DNA from: UBA7862 sp050872785
GTDB lineage: Bacteria > Bacillota > Clostridia > Christensenellales > UBA1242
NCBI GenBank assembly: GCA_050872785.1
Contig: JBNMHO010000001.1
Location: forward strand, 124,001-188,000
Direction: 5' to 3'
DNA: 64,000 bases
Shown: in pieces, positions 53,815-62,699 of the stretch
How the letters are laid out: each line of letters opens with the position of its first letter
Numbering within the stretch: the first letter of the stretch is position 1
Position numbers and translations under genes: made by a program
Notes under the pieces: generated by a model
What the model saw: the letters and a program-made list of their open reading frames with translations, nothing else
Told to the model about the DNA's origin: nothing
Database searches by the model: none

Positions 53815-54183
53815 AGTTTACTCCCTAGTATTATTTCACTACTTTGCGAAATTATTTTACTTAGCAAGATTTTTGTAAAAGCAGACTGTTTGCAAATAGA
53901 AAAATTTTCAAATACAACACGTTGCAATTTGATAATCTTTTTTCTCGCCTTTTCGTCATTTCTAAAGTAACACTTTGCAGCATAATAAATTGCTTAAATC
54001 TTAGATGAGATTGCTATGCAAAGTTTAATTGCCACTTCCCGTTTGCCAAGCCACTTCTACGATACAATTTTACCATATAATGCATATAAAACACAAACAA
54101 AAGTGACACATTTTTACAATTTTTTTAATATATTTTTGGGCAAATTTGCTTGACATTTTTTATTAAATTTTTATCCTATTTTT

Positions 54184-54269
54184 TGTGCATAACTGGGCAA
54201 ATTATCTAATCGTTTTTGGGTTATTTTATACACAAAAGTTATCCACAATTTTTATCATTTTGTGGATAA
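54184..54269. promoter_or_regulatory. Cluster of four perfect DnaA boxes
   Basis: Matches to TTATNCACA: TGTGCATAA (54184-54192, reverse), TTATACACA (54226-54234), TTATCCACA (54239-54247) and TGTGGATAA (54261-54269, reverse). The last two form an inverted pair with a 13-nt loop. Very AT-rich DNA flanks the left side, as at an unwinding element. Four such matches are expected in about 64 kb of this base composition by rough estimate, not in 86 bp. DnaA binding is inference. Confidence 0.65.
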
Positions 54270-54742
54270 CTCTCTCGCAACACTCCTCTCGCCGTCTTGC
54301 CAGTCACATGGATTTTCTAAATTCTTAAACTTTCCCAACCCGTCATTCAGATTGTGTTTTGAGAATAAATAAAAATATCAGCAACTACATATCAAATAAA
54401 CAATATTATCACAAAATTCTGTTTTGCTTTTTGTCATTTTAATGCTTATTTGTTTTGTATTTTCGACCACTTGTTCGGGGTGTGCTATTTGGCAAATGTC
54501 ACTTATTGTGCAGTATTGTCAAATTATTTACACGATTTTACGAACAATAAGTCGGACGATATACTTCGCTTATAGCCATGTGATTAGACCGTTTATCTTC
54601 ATGTTATACAAATATAACGACCAGTTGGGTTTTTGTATATATTCACAAAACAAAGTCCTTCTGCATATATTTTTTGCTGTTGTGCAATATTTATGTTTAT
54701 TAAGTTTTCTATATTGATTTTATAAATAGTCAAAAAAATTGC

Positions 54743-54771
54743 TTGACAAAAGTTAAAAAAAGTTAGATATT
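54743..54771 (+). promoter_or_regulatory. Promoter of the ABC exporter operon
   Basis: TTGACA (54743-54748), 17 nt, GATATT (54766-54771), with TATTAT overlapping two bases further on. It lies about 70 bp upstream of the first start codon, which has AAAGGAG eight bases before it. Confidence 0.55.
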
Positions 54772-54840
54772 ATGTAGCACAAAAAAACAAAAATTTACAT
54801 ATTTTTGTGAGAGAAAAATTGGTTTAAAGGAGAATTTGAT

Positions 54841-56577
54841 ATGATTAAAAAACTTGCAAAGTCCATAAGAGAATATAAAAAATCGGCCATTCTCACTTCG
54901 GTTTTTGTCATGCTTGAGGTGGTTCTTGAGGTGCTTATTCCATATGTTATGGCAAGTTTGATTGACGAAGGCGTGTCGGGCGGCAATATGCCTGTGACGT
55001 TAAAATTTGGGCTTATCCTCAGCCTTATGGCAATTATGTCACTTGTGTTTGGCTTTCTGTCGGGCAGTTTTTGTGCTACGGCAAGTTCGGGCTTTTCAAA
55101 AAATTTGAGGAAAGATATGTTTAGAAAAATTCAAACTTTTTCATTTTCTAACATAGACAAATACTCCTCTGCTGGACTTGTGACAAGACTTACAACAGAT
55201 GTTTCATATGTTCAAAACGCTTTTCAAATGCTTATTCGTCTTGCAATTCGTGCTCCACTTATGCTCATTTTTACAATGATTATGACCATTTCCATAAATG
55301 CACAACTTGCCATTGTTTTTGCTGTGGCGGGACCTGTTTTGTGTGGGCTGCTTTATCTTGTTTTAAGAAAAGTTCACCCATCATTTAAGAAAGTTATTCA
55401 AGAATATGAAGACCTAAACAGAGTTGTTGAGGAAAACGTCAGAGGGGCGAGAGTTGTGAAATCCTATGTTCGTGAGGAGCATGAAATTGAGAAATTTGAC
55501 GTGACAAGCGAGCAAATTTACAAGGACTACTCGCACGCAAGAAAACTGTTGGCACTGAACTCACCTATCATGTCAGCGACCATTTACGCTTGCTTACTTA
55601 TTATATCTTTCCTTGGGGCGAAGATTATAGTAAACTCTGGCGGAACTGCACTTGAATGTGGGCAACTTACAACGATGTTTTCCTACACAATGCAAATTTT
55701 GTCATCGCTTATGATGCTTTCATTTGTCCTTATGGGCTTCACAATTTCCCGCCCTTCTGCAGAAAGAATTGTGGAAATTTTGGACGAAGTTCCTGCAATT
55801 AAAAACCCAGAAAACCCAGTTATGAAAGTGAAAAACGGCGACATTGACTTTGAAAATGTGTCATTTAGTTACAAAGACGACATTTCAAAATTGTGCTTGA
55901 AAGATGTAGATTTGCACATAAAATCGGGCGAAACAATCGGCATTTTGGGTGCAACGGGCAGTTCCAAAACAACGCTTGTGTCGCTCATTCCCCGCCTTTT
56001 TGACGCAACAAGTGGGGACGTTTTGGTCGGCGGCAAGAATGTGAAAGAATATGACCTAACAGTTCTCCGCGACAGCGTTTCAATGGTTTTGCAAAAGAAT
56101 GTTTTGTTCTCGGGAACGGTGAAAGAAAATTTACTTTGGGGCAACAAAGACGCAACGGACGAAGAGATAAAACAAGCATGCGACATTGCATGTGCAAGTG
56201 AATTTGTTGAGAAAATGCCAGACAAATATGACACTCGCATTGAGCAAGGCGGAAGCAACGTCAGCGGCGGACAAAAGCAAAGACTTTGCATCGCTCGGGC
56301 ACTTCTTAAAAGACCAAAAATTCTTATTCTTGACGACTCGACCAGTGCAGTTGACACAAAAACTGATGCAAAAATTAAAAAGGCGTTGCGAGAAACAATG
56401 CCAAAAGTTACAAAAATTATTATTGCTCAAAGGGTTTCCAGCGTGCAGGACGCAGACAGAATTGTTATTCTTGACGGCGGAAAAATTGTTGCCGTTGGCT
56501 CGCACAAGGAACTTTTGAAAACAAGTGAATTGTATAAAGATATTTATGACTCACAAACCAAAAAAGGAGGAAAATAA
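54841..56577 (+). CDS. Heterodimeric ABC exporter, degenerate-site half
   Basis: This 578-residue half-transporter has an N-terminal six-helix exporter domain (about 15-320) fused to an ATPase domain. The Walker A loop reads GATGSSKTT (370-378). The signature is VSGGQKQR, the Walker B LILDDSTSAVD carries Asp499 where the catalytic Glu is expected, and the switch histidine is Gln530 (IIAQR). These changes mark the subunit that contributes the non-hydrolysing site in heterodimeric exporters of the TM287/288 or BmrCD kind. The Ser before the Walker lysine is, as I recall, common in clostridial relatives. The partner gene starts one base after its stop. Substrate unknown; drug or lipid-like compounds are typical. 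It sits in the inner membrane. Confidence 0.92.
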   Translation: MIKKLAKSIREYKKSAILTSVFVMLEVVLEVLIPYVMASLIDEGVSGGNMPVTLKFGLILSLMAIMSLVFGFLSGSFCATASSGFSKNLRKDMFRKIQTFSFSNIDKYSSAGLVTRLTTDVSYVQNAFQMLIRLAIRAPLMLIFTMIMTISINAQLAIVFAVAGPVLCGLLYLVLRKVHPSFKKVIQEYEDLNRVVEENVRGARVVKSYVREEHEIEKFDVTSEQIYKDYSHARKLLALNSPIMSATIYACLLIISFLGAKIIVNSGGTALECGQLTTMFSYTMQILSSLMMLSFVLMGFTISRPSAERIVEILDEVPAIKNPENPVMKVKNGDIDFENVSFSYKDDISKLCLKDVDLHIKSGETIGILGATGSSKTTLVSLIPRLFDATSGDVLVGGKNVKEYDLTVLRDSVSMVLQKNVLFSGTVKENLLWGNKDATDEEIKQACDIACASEFVEKMPDKYDTRIEQGGSNVSGGQKQRLCIARALLKRPKILILDDSTSAVDTKTDAKIKKALRETMPKVTKIIIAQRVSSVQDADRIVILDGGKIVAVGSHKELLKTSELYKDIYDSQTKKGGK

Positions 56578-56578
56578 C

Positions 56579-58486
56579 ATGGACGACAAAAAGAAAATGC
56601 CAAGAGCAAAAAACGCAAAACAGACCATAAAACGAATTTTCTCCTATATGGGCAAGGGTCAAAAGATTATGCTTTTTGTTGTTGTTCTTTGTATTCTTAT
56701 AAGTTCGGCAACGGGCGTTGTGGCTTCCCTATTTATAAAAAGTTTGATTGACAATTACATTACCCCTCTTCTTATTGCTGGCGGCGGCGACTTCAATCCT
56801 CTTTTAATGCAAATTATCCTCATGGCGTGCATTTTAGGATTTGGAGTGCTGGCGAGTTATGTTTACAACTACTTTATGGTCATAATTTCCCAAAGCATTT
56901 TGAAGAAAATTCGTGACGATATGTTTAGAAAAATGCAAAAATTGCCCATTAAATATTTTGACACCCACACACACGGCGACATAATGAGCCACTTTACAAA
57001 CGACACCGACTCACTTGAAAGCATGCTTTGTCAAAGCGTTCCTCAGATAATCTCGTCTGTGGCAACGGTCATAATGGTGTTCTTCGCAATGTTGTATTTA
57101 AGCATTTATCTCACACTTGTTGTGCTGACATTCCTTTTTGGAATGATGATAATTGTGAAAAATCTTGGGGCAAAAAGTGGAAAGTATTTCATAGCACAAC
57201 AACAAACTTATGGCAAAACAACGGGCTTCGTGGAAGAAATGTTAAATGGGCAGAAAGTTATTAAAGTTTTCAATCACGAGCCAGAAACAATCGAAAATTT
57301 TGACAAAGTAAATGAAGAATTGTGCTTTAATTCCACAAAAGCGAACAAATATGCAAATGTTTTTATGCCAATTATGAGCAACCTAAGCCACTTACAATAT
57401 GTTGTCATTGCAATCATCGGTGGGCTTCTTGCAGTTTATGGGGCGAACAACCTCACTCTTGTTGGTTTTTCAATAGTCGAAGTTGGCACAATCGCATCGT
57501 TCCTTCAACTTTCAAGGTCATTTAGCATGCCAATAAGTCAAGTTTCGCAACAAATGAATTCCATTATTTTGGCACTTGCTGGGGCAGAGCGAATTTTCAC
57601 ACTTATGGACGAAATGCCAGAAGTGGATAATGGCAACGTGACATTGGTTCACGCAAAGAAAGTTGACGGAAAACTTGTTGAAACGGACGAAAAAACGCAA
57701 ATTTGGGCATGGAAAGACCCAGAAAGAGCGGAAAATGACCAACTTATAGAACTTCGAGGCGATGTGAGATTTTATGATGTAAACTTTGGATATGAGCCAG
57801 ATAAAACAATTTTGCACGACATTTCCCTTTATGCAAAACCTGGGCATAAAATTGCTTTCGTTGGTGCAACGGGGGCTGGCAAAACGACAATTACAAATTT
57901 GATTAACAGATTTTATGACATCGCAGACGGCAAAATTAAATATGACGGAATTGACATAAACAGAATTAAAAAAGACGACCTAAGACACTCTATTGGAATG
58001 GTTTTGCAAGACACAAATCTTTTCACTGGAACGATTAAAGAAAATATCCGCTATGGCAACCTTGACGCCACGGACGAGCAAATTTTTGAAGCGGCAAAAC
58101 TTGCCAACGCAGACGACTTTATTCAACGTCTTCCACAAGGATATGACACAATGCTAACTGGTGACGGAGCCAACCTCTCTCAAGGGCAAAAGCAACTTCT
58201 ATCCATTGCACGAGCAACTGTTGCAAACGCTCCAGTTATGATTTTGGACGAAGCAACATCAAGCATTGACACCCACACCGAAGCACTTGTGCAACAAGGC
58301 ATGGATAGTCTTATGCACGGCAGAACGGTTTTCGTTATTGCTCACAGATTGTCCACCGTTCAAAATTCAAACGTTATTATGGTTCTTGAAAACGGCAGAA
58401 TAATTGAAAAAGGCACACACGAAGATTTGATAGCGCAACATGGCAGATATTATGAACTATATTCTGGTGCATTTGAGCTTGAGTAA
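56579..58486 (+). CDS. Heterodimeric ABC exporter, catalytic half
   Basis: This 635-residue partner of the preceding gene has exporter transmembrane helices (about 30-335). Its ATPase domain has a canonical Walker A GATGAGKTT (429-437), signature LSQGQKQ, Walker B MILDEATSSID with catalytic Glu558, and switch His589 (IAHRLST). About 50 extra residues between the membrane domain and the first ATPase strand hold a charged insertion (about 355-405). The start is the ATG at 56579, because AAAGGAGG lies eight bases upstream inside the end of the first gene. The longer frame starting at 56525 overlaps that gene and lacks a site. Together the two form one ATP-driven export pump. Confidence 0.93.
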   Translation: MDDKKKMPRAKNAKQTIKRIFSYMGKGQKIMLFVVVLCILISSATGVVASLFIKSLIDNYITPLLIAGGGDFNPLLMQIILMACILGFGVLASYVYNYFMVIISQSILKKIRDDMFRKMQKLPIKYFDTHTHGDIMSHFTNDTDSLESMLCQSVPQIISSVATVIMVFFAMLYLSIYLTLVVLTFLFGMMIIVKNLGAKSGKYFIAQQQTYGKTTGFVEEMLNGQKVIKVFNHEPETIENFDKVNEELCFNSTKANKYANVFMPIMSNLSHLQYVVIAIIGGLLAVYGANNLTLVGFSIVEVGTIASFLQLSRSFSMPISQVSQQMNSIILALAGAERIFTLMDEMPEVDNGNVTLVHAKKVDGKLVETDEKTQIWAWKDPERAENDQLIELRGDVRFYDVNFGYEPDKTILHDISLYAKPGHKIAFVGATGAGKTTITNLINRFYDIADGKIKYDGIDINRIKKDDLRHSIGMVLQDTNLFTGTIKENIRYGNLDATDEQIFEAAKLANADDFIQRLPQGYDTMLTGDGANLSQGQKQLLSIARATVANAPVMILDEATSSIDTHTEALVQQGMDSLMHGRTVFVIAHRLSTVQNSNVIMVLENGRIIEKGTHEDLIAQHGRYYELYSGAFELE

Positions 58487-58513
58487 AAGTTATATTTTTG
58501 TTTACTTTGCACA

Positions 58514-58542
58514 TTGAAATCCCCTTTTTTGCGTGATATAAT
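58514..58542 (+). promoter_or_regulatory. Near-consensus extended -10 promoter
   Basis: TTGAAA (58514-58519), 17 nt, TGA then TATAAT (58537-58542). It lies 28 bp upstream of the start codon of the 127-residue orphan and only 27 bp after the ABC exporter stop. Confidence 0.85.
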
Positions 58543-58570
58543 ATGGACAATAAAAGAGAGGGGAAATAAA

Positions 58571-58954
58571 ATGAGAAATGATAATATAAAGGTTGAATTT
58601 GTTAATAAAAAAATTAAACAGTTGCAAAAGGAAATAAACAGTTATCTTCGCAATGGTGGGGAACTTGAATTTATGAAATACTGCGACCAAGACCTTTATC
58701 TTGATTGCAAAAAGACAATTCGTCTTGTGCGTGATGTGTATGCGATTTATGTAAAATCTGTAAGAGGGTTGCTTTCTATCTTAGGTTATGAATACAAAGT
58801 CAATTCTTGCCTTTATGACATTGATGACTTTGACAGATATGACGAAGCATATAAAGTTAGAATTAGAGATAGCTACAACGAATATCTTGATAGCAACGAC
58901 TTGACTGACGACAACGGATATTCAATTTATGCAAGTTATGACTATGCAAGATAA
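58571..58954 (+). CDS. Unrecognised small acidic/tyrosine-rich protein
   Basis: This 127-residue protein starts at the ATG at 58571, seven bases after GAGGGG; a longer frame upstream would begin inside the promoter. Residues 1-35 look like a charged amphipathic or coiled-coil helix (VNKKIKQLQKEINSYL). The middle has YCDQDLYLDCKKTIRLVRDVYAIYVKSVRGLLSILGY, and the last third is rich in Asp and Tyr (DIDDFDRYDEAYK, NEYLDSNDLTDDNGYSIY). No membrane helix, signal peptide or known domain is visible. It has its own strong promoter and terminator, so it is probably abundantly expressed. Function unknown. Confidence 0.78.
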   Translation: MRNDNIKVEFVNKKIKQLQKEINSYLRNGGELEFMKYCDQDLYLDCKKTIRLVRDVYAIYVKSVRGLLSILGYEYKVNSCLYDIDDFDRYDEAYKVRIRDSYNEYLDSNDLTDDNGYSIYASYDYAR

Positions 58955-59001
58955 TTTACAAACTCCTCTCATAATGCGGAAAGTAGAAAATATAAATATA
59001 G

Positions 59002-59033
59002 AAAAAATCTCACAAAATTGTGAGATTTTTTTT
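59002..59033 (+). terminator. Rho-independent terminator after the orphan gene
   Basis: AAATCTCACAA, AAT loop, TTGTGAGATTT, followed by further T residues; an A run on the left may let it work in both directions. No good separate terminator for tex was found in 59034-59150. Confidence 0.88.
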
Positions 59034-59150
59034 GCAATATAAGTATTTTTTTGCCTATTTTCAAACAATATTTTTAGTGAGAATTTTTAATGAGTTCAAA
59101 TAGAATGAACACCCCTTCATTAAAACTTTATCTCATTTAAAATCAATGTT

Positions 59151-61334
59151 TTACTCGTTTGAAACTCTAATTTCGTCTTGGTCTTCGTTTGCTTTTCTGA
59201 TTGAAAGACCAATTCTTTGTTTTTGAAGGTCAATAGAGATAACTTTAACTTTGACCACCTGACCAACTGTCAATTCTTCGCTAGGGTGCTTTATGTATCT
59301 GTCGCACACTTCGGAAATGTGAACAAGTCCGTCTTGGTGAACACCGATGTCAACAAATGCACCAAAGTCAATAACATTTCGCACTGTTCCCTTCATAATC
59401 ATTCCAACTTTCAAATCTTCAATGCTCATGACGTCACTTCTAAGTTCTGGTTTTGGAAGGTCGTCACGAATATCTCTACCTGGTTTTAGGAGTTCCTTTA
59501 TTATGTCGTCAAGGGTTGGAACACCAACGCCACATTCCTTTGCAACGTTGTCTTCACCCTTTGCTCCAACAAGTCGAGGGAGATTTTGAATAGCGTCTGT
59601 TCCAATGTCTTTTTCGCTCATGCCAAAGAGTTTGAGAAGTTTCTTTGTGGCGTCATATGTTTCTGGGTGAACTCCTGTGTTATCCAAAATATTCTTTTCA
59701 TTTGGAATACGCAAGAAACCTGCACATTGCTCGTATGCTTTTGCACCAAGTTTTGGAACATTCAAAAGGTCTTTACGCTCAACAAATTTACCATTAGATT
59801 TTCTGTATTCCACAATATTTTTTGCAATGCCTGCATTAAGTCCTGAAATGTGTTCCAAGAGTTTGTAACTTGCTGTGTTTAGGTCAACGCCAACAGAGTT
59901 TACGCAGTCTTCAACAACACCGTCCAGCACTGTGGAAAGTCGTTTTTGTGGCATATCGTGTTGATATTGCCCAACGCCGATAGATTTTACGTCAATTTTG
60001 ATAAGTTCTGCAAGTGGGTCTTGAAGACGTCTTGCAATGCTCACTGCGCTTCTTGTTGTGACTTCATATTCTGGAAATTCCTCTGCCCCAAGTTTTGAAG
60101 CACTGTAAACTGACGCTCCTGCCTCATTTACAACCATATATTCCACTTTGCGTGGAAGTTTTTTGATAAGATTGCTGACAAAAATTTCGCTTTCCTTGCT
60201 TGCTGTGCCATTGCCTATAGAAATTGCGTCAACCTTATGTTTCATAATAAGATTTGTCAATACTTCTTCTGATTTTTCAATTTGATTGTGTGGTGGGGTT
60301 GGATAGATAACGGTTTTGTCAATGACGTTGCCGTTTGCGTCAATAACTGCCACTTTGCAGCCCGTTCTGTATGCTGGGTCAAGACCTAAGATAACTTTAT
60401 CTTTCAATGGTGGTTGCATAAGAAGTGGTTTAAGATTTACTTCAAACATTTTGATTGCTTGTTCGTTTGCCACGTCTGTAAGATTGTTTCTAAGTTCCCT
60501 TACAAGTGATGGCAAAATAAGTCTGTCAAAACTGTCCTCAATGGCATTTTTCATAAAGTCCCCAAAGGTGCCGTTTTTTACAAGCACTTCGTCACTTATG
60601 AGTTCAATGCACTTTTCATTGTTTGTTTCAACGTCAACTTTCAAGCAGTCGTCTTTTTCGCCACGATTTATGGCCAAAATTCTGTGACTTGGAATTTTGT
60701 TCACTGGTTCTTTGTAGTTTTCATAGGTTTGATAGATAAGATATTTTTCACCTGGTTTAAGAGTGGTGACAATTTGAGCAGATTCAGCCAAAAATTCTCT
60801 TAAAATCTTTCTGATGTCTGCATTGTCGGAAATCATTTCTGCAATAATATCCGAAGCACCAGCAACTGCTTCTTCAGCAGTTTTGACGCCTTTTTCTTCG
60901 TTTATGTATTCTTTAGCAATTTCCAAAAGATCACGTGTGTCTTTTTGTGCAAACAAAATTTCTGCCAATGGTTTAAGTCCCTTTGCTTCTGCGATTGTTG
61001 CACGAGTTTGTCTTTTTGGACGGAAGGGTCTGTAGATGTCTTCAAGTTCCGTCATTGTAAGTGCTTTGTCAAGTGCCGCCATAATTTCTGGGGTCATTTT
61101 TTCTTGTTCTGTGATAAGTTTGACAATTTCTTCTTTTCGCTTTTCAAAGTTGCGAAGATAGTCAAGTCTGTCTGCAAAATCTCTTATGACTTGGTCGTCA
61201 CAACTGCCGTGCATTTCCTTTCTGTAACGGGCAATGAATGGCACTGTGCAGCCTTCGTCAAGAAGTGAGATGATGTTGTTTGCGTATTCTTGTTTAATGT
61301 TAAATTCCAAACTTAATGCTTTTGCAATATCCAT
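59151..61334 (-). CDS. tex: Tex-type S1 RNA-binding protein
   Basis: This 727-residue protein has the complete Tex layout. The helical N-terminal region starts FNIKQEYANNIISLLDEGCTVPFIARYRKE. A YqgF/RNase H-like fold follows at VILGLDPAYRTGCKVAVID (about 315-335). Tandem helix-hairpin-helix motifs occur around LLEHISGLNAGIAKNIVEYR and LNVPKLGAKAYEQCAGFLRI. A C-terminal S1 domain (about 646-720) starts VGMIMKGTVRNVIDFGAFVDIG. Tex proteins bind nucleic acid and affect transcription and toxin or virulence expression in several bacteria; the mechanism is not settled. AAGGAA precedes the ATG. The DUF1015 gene ends 38 bp upstream on the same strand, suggesting one transcript. Confidence 0.96.
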   Translation of the reverse strand: MDIAKALSLEFNIKQEYANNIISLLDEGCTVPFIARYRKEMHGSCDDQVIRDFADRLDYLRNFEKRKEEIVKLITEQEKMTPEIMAALDKALTMTELEDIYRPFRPKRQTRATIAEAKGLKPLAEILFAQKDTRDLLEIAKEYINEEKGVKTAEEAVAGASDIIAEMISDNADIRKILREFLAESAQIVTTLKPGEKYLIYQTYENYKEPVNKIPSHRILAINRGEKDDCLKVDVETNNEKCIELISDEVLVKNGTFGDFMKNAIEDSFDRLILPSLVRELRNNLTDVANEQAIKMFEVNLKPLLMQPPLKDKVILGLDPAYRTGCKVAVIDANGNVIDKTVIYPTPPHNQIEKSEEVLTNLIMKHKVDAISIGNGTASKESEIFVSNLIKKLPRKVEYMVVNEAGASVYSASKLGAEEFPEYEVTTRSAVSIARRLQDPLAELIKIDVKSIGVGQYQHDMPQKRLSTVLDGVVEDCVNSVGVDLNTASYKLLEHISGLNAGIAKNIVEYRKSNGKFVERKDLLNVPKLGAKAYEQCAGFLRIPNEKNILDNTGVHPETYDATKKLLKLFGMSEKDIGTDAIQNLPRLVGAKGEDNVAKECGVGVPTLDDIIKELLKPGRDIRDDLPKPELRSDVMSIEDLKVGMIMKGTVRNVIDFGAFVDIGVHQDGLVHISEVCDRYIKHPSEELTVGQVVKVKVISIDLQKQRIGLSIRKANEDQDEIRVSNE

Positions 61335-61372
61335 AATATATTCCTTGTTTGTGTAAAGAGTTTGTGTAAAAA

Positions 61373-62617
61373 TTAGATAAGTTTTATTTTGTGAGATTCA
61401 AGATAATATCTCTTTTCTCTTGCTTCGCCAATGGAGAAAGATTTGCGTGGAAGAACGCCATGCTTAATGACAAATTCAAAAAGTTGAGATTTGTCGAGGG
61501 TTGGGAGTGTAAGCCCAATGCTGCCGTCTTTTGCACAAATTTCTTTAAGGCTATCAAGTCCATGCACATAATCAACAGACATTTCAAGTTGGTCTGAAAG
61601 GCACTTGTCAATGTAGTCTTGCACAAGTTTTATGGCAAGAGGTGAATTGTTTGGAAGGTCATAAGTTTCTTCCTTGCTGCCGATGAAAATTTGTTCTTGC
61701 TTGGCGTCTTCTTTTGAACCCTTATATAGTTTCTTAAGTCCTTTGACAAAACTTGCGTCAGCACCTTTCACAACTCTGTAAATTGGGCTAAACTCAATGC
61801 CCTCGTCGTGAATATTAACTGCTTCCACAAGGACAAAACGTGCTGGGTGAGCTTCCCTTTCTGCTTCGGTCAAGTTTACTTTAATTCTGTTCCAATGTTC
61901 TTTTGCTGTTGCCAAACTGTGATTGCCGTCACCAACTGCAAAAAGAAGTGGGGTTTCAGTGTTAAATGTTTCTTTAAGATAATCTTTGTCAAGAAGTTTA
62001 TCAAATTGAGAAATAACTTCGTCAACATTTTTAACTTTCCAGCCAGCGATATGCCCGCCACCCATGTTTAGGTCAAAGTCATAAACTTTTTCCAAGTTTT
62101 GTCTGTTTGCATAAAGGTTTTCCACAATTTTTTGCCTTCTGTCGTCAAACAAAAGCATAATGTGTGGGAATTCCAAAATGGCGTCTTTTCTTATTTCCAC
62201 TCTTGGTGGGATACGCTCTATAATTGTGCCTTCAGTTGCTTTTATAAGTGCTGGCACGTCTGGGCGAAAGTCATATGTTTCAAGGTCCACGTTCATAACA
62301 AGCCCAAGTCTGTGTGGGTGAAGCGAAGTTGACCTGTCCACCAAAATCATGCAAGGGCCTGCGTCTTCCACAAGACCTTTTTCATAATATGACTTCATAT
62401 TTTTGTTTATTTTATCAATTCTTTCATGATTGTCTTTGCTAAGATAAATTTCTGGGAATGTTAGGTCAAGAGTTGTAGGTGCTCCTTCAACATATTTTGC
62501 AACCTCCTCCCAATATTTTGGCTCGCTCGTAAATTGGTCGCAAGCGATAACTGCCCATTTGGAGTAGTCCAAATGTTTCTTTGGCAGATAGATGTGTTGT
62601 TTTTTAATAACTGACAT
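61373..62617 (-). CDS. DUF1015 family protein
   Basis: This 414-residue protein begins, in my choice, at the ATG at 62617, which has GGAGG five bases upstream; the frame is open 12 codons further but without a site. It contains the family hallmarks: KWAVIACDQFTSEPKYWEE near the N-terminus, HPHRLGLVMNVDLETYDF, and LLFAVGDGNHSLATAKEHW, which replaces the DGHHR-type motif seen in other members. DUF1015 proteins are cytoplasmic, of unproven enzymatic function, and often lie near serine-biosynthesis genes; here the neighbours are a phosphohexomutase (upstream) and tex (downstream). Confidence 0.92.
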   Translation of the reverse strand: MSVIKKQHIYLPKKHLDYSKWAVIACDQFTSEPKYWEEVAKYVEGAPTTLDLTFPEIYLSKDNHERIDKINKNMKSYYEKGLVEDAGPCMILVDRSTSLHPHRLGLVMNVDLETYDFRPDVPALIKATEGTIIERIPPRVEIRKDAILEFPHIMLLFDDRRQKIVENLYANRQNLEKVYDFDLNMGGGHIAGWKVKNVDEVISQFDKLLDKDYLKETFNTETPLLFAVGDGNHSLATAKEHWNRIKVNLTEAEREAHPARFVLVEAVNIHDEGIEFSPIYRVVKGADASFVKGLKKLYKGSKEDAKQEQIFIGSKEETYDLPNNSPLAIKLVQDYIDKCLSDQLEMSVDYVHGLDSLKEICAKDGSIGLTLPTLDKSQLFEFVIKHGVLPRKSFSIGEAREKRYYLESHKIKLI

Positions 62618-62699
62618 AATTTCCTCCATTGCAAATTTCTTTGCTTTTAACAAGTGTATTCTAGCACATTCTGTGCGATTTGTGAAACGTTTTGCCCCA

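Larger units (their letters stand above)
53815..54840. other. 1-kb divergent intergenic region
   Basis: This separates the giant surface gene (minus) from the ABC exporter (plus). Positions 54060-54180 are extremely AT-rich, 54184-54269 hold four DnaA boxes, and 54743-54771 hold the exporter promoter. A 97-codon frame at 54424-54717 starts at a TTG without a ribosome binding site and is probably not a gene. The rest shows nothing recognisable. Confidence 0.6.

Noticed and set aside
54424..54717. 97-codon hydrophobic frame upstream of the ABC exporter
   Set aside because: It begins at a TTG with no ribosome binding site in AT/T-rich DNA, and its composition looks like random T-rich sequence.
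56525..56578. Upstream 18-codon extension of the second ABC half
   Set aside because: It overlaps the end of the first half, has no ribosome binding site, and AAAGGAGG clearly serves the ATG at 56579.
58514..58570. Upstream 19-codon extension of the 127-residue orphan
   Set aside because: It starts at a TTG within the -35 box of the promoter; GAGGGG serves the ATG at 58571.
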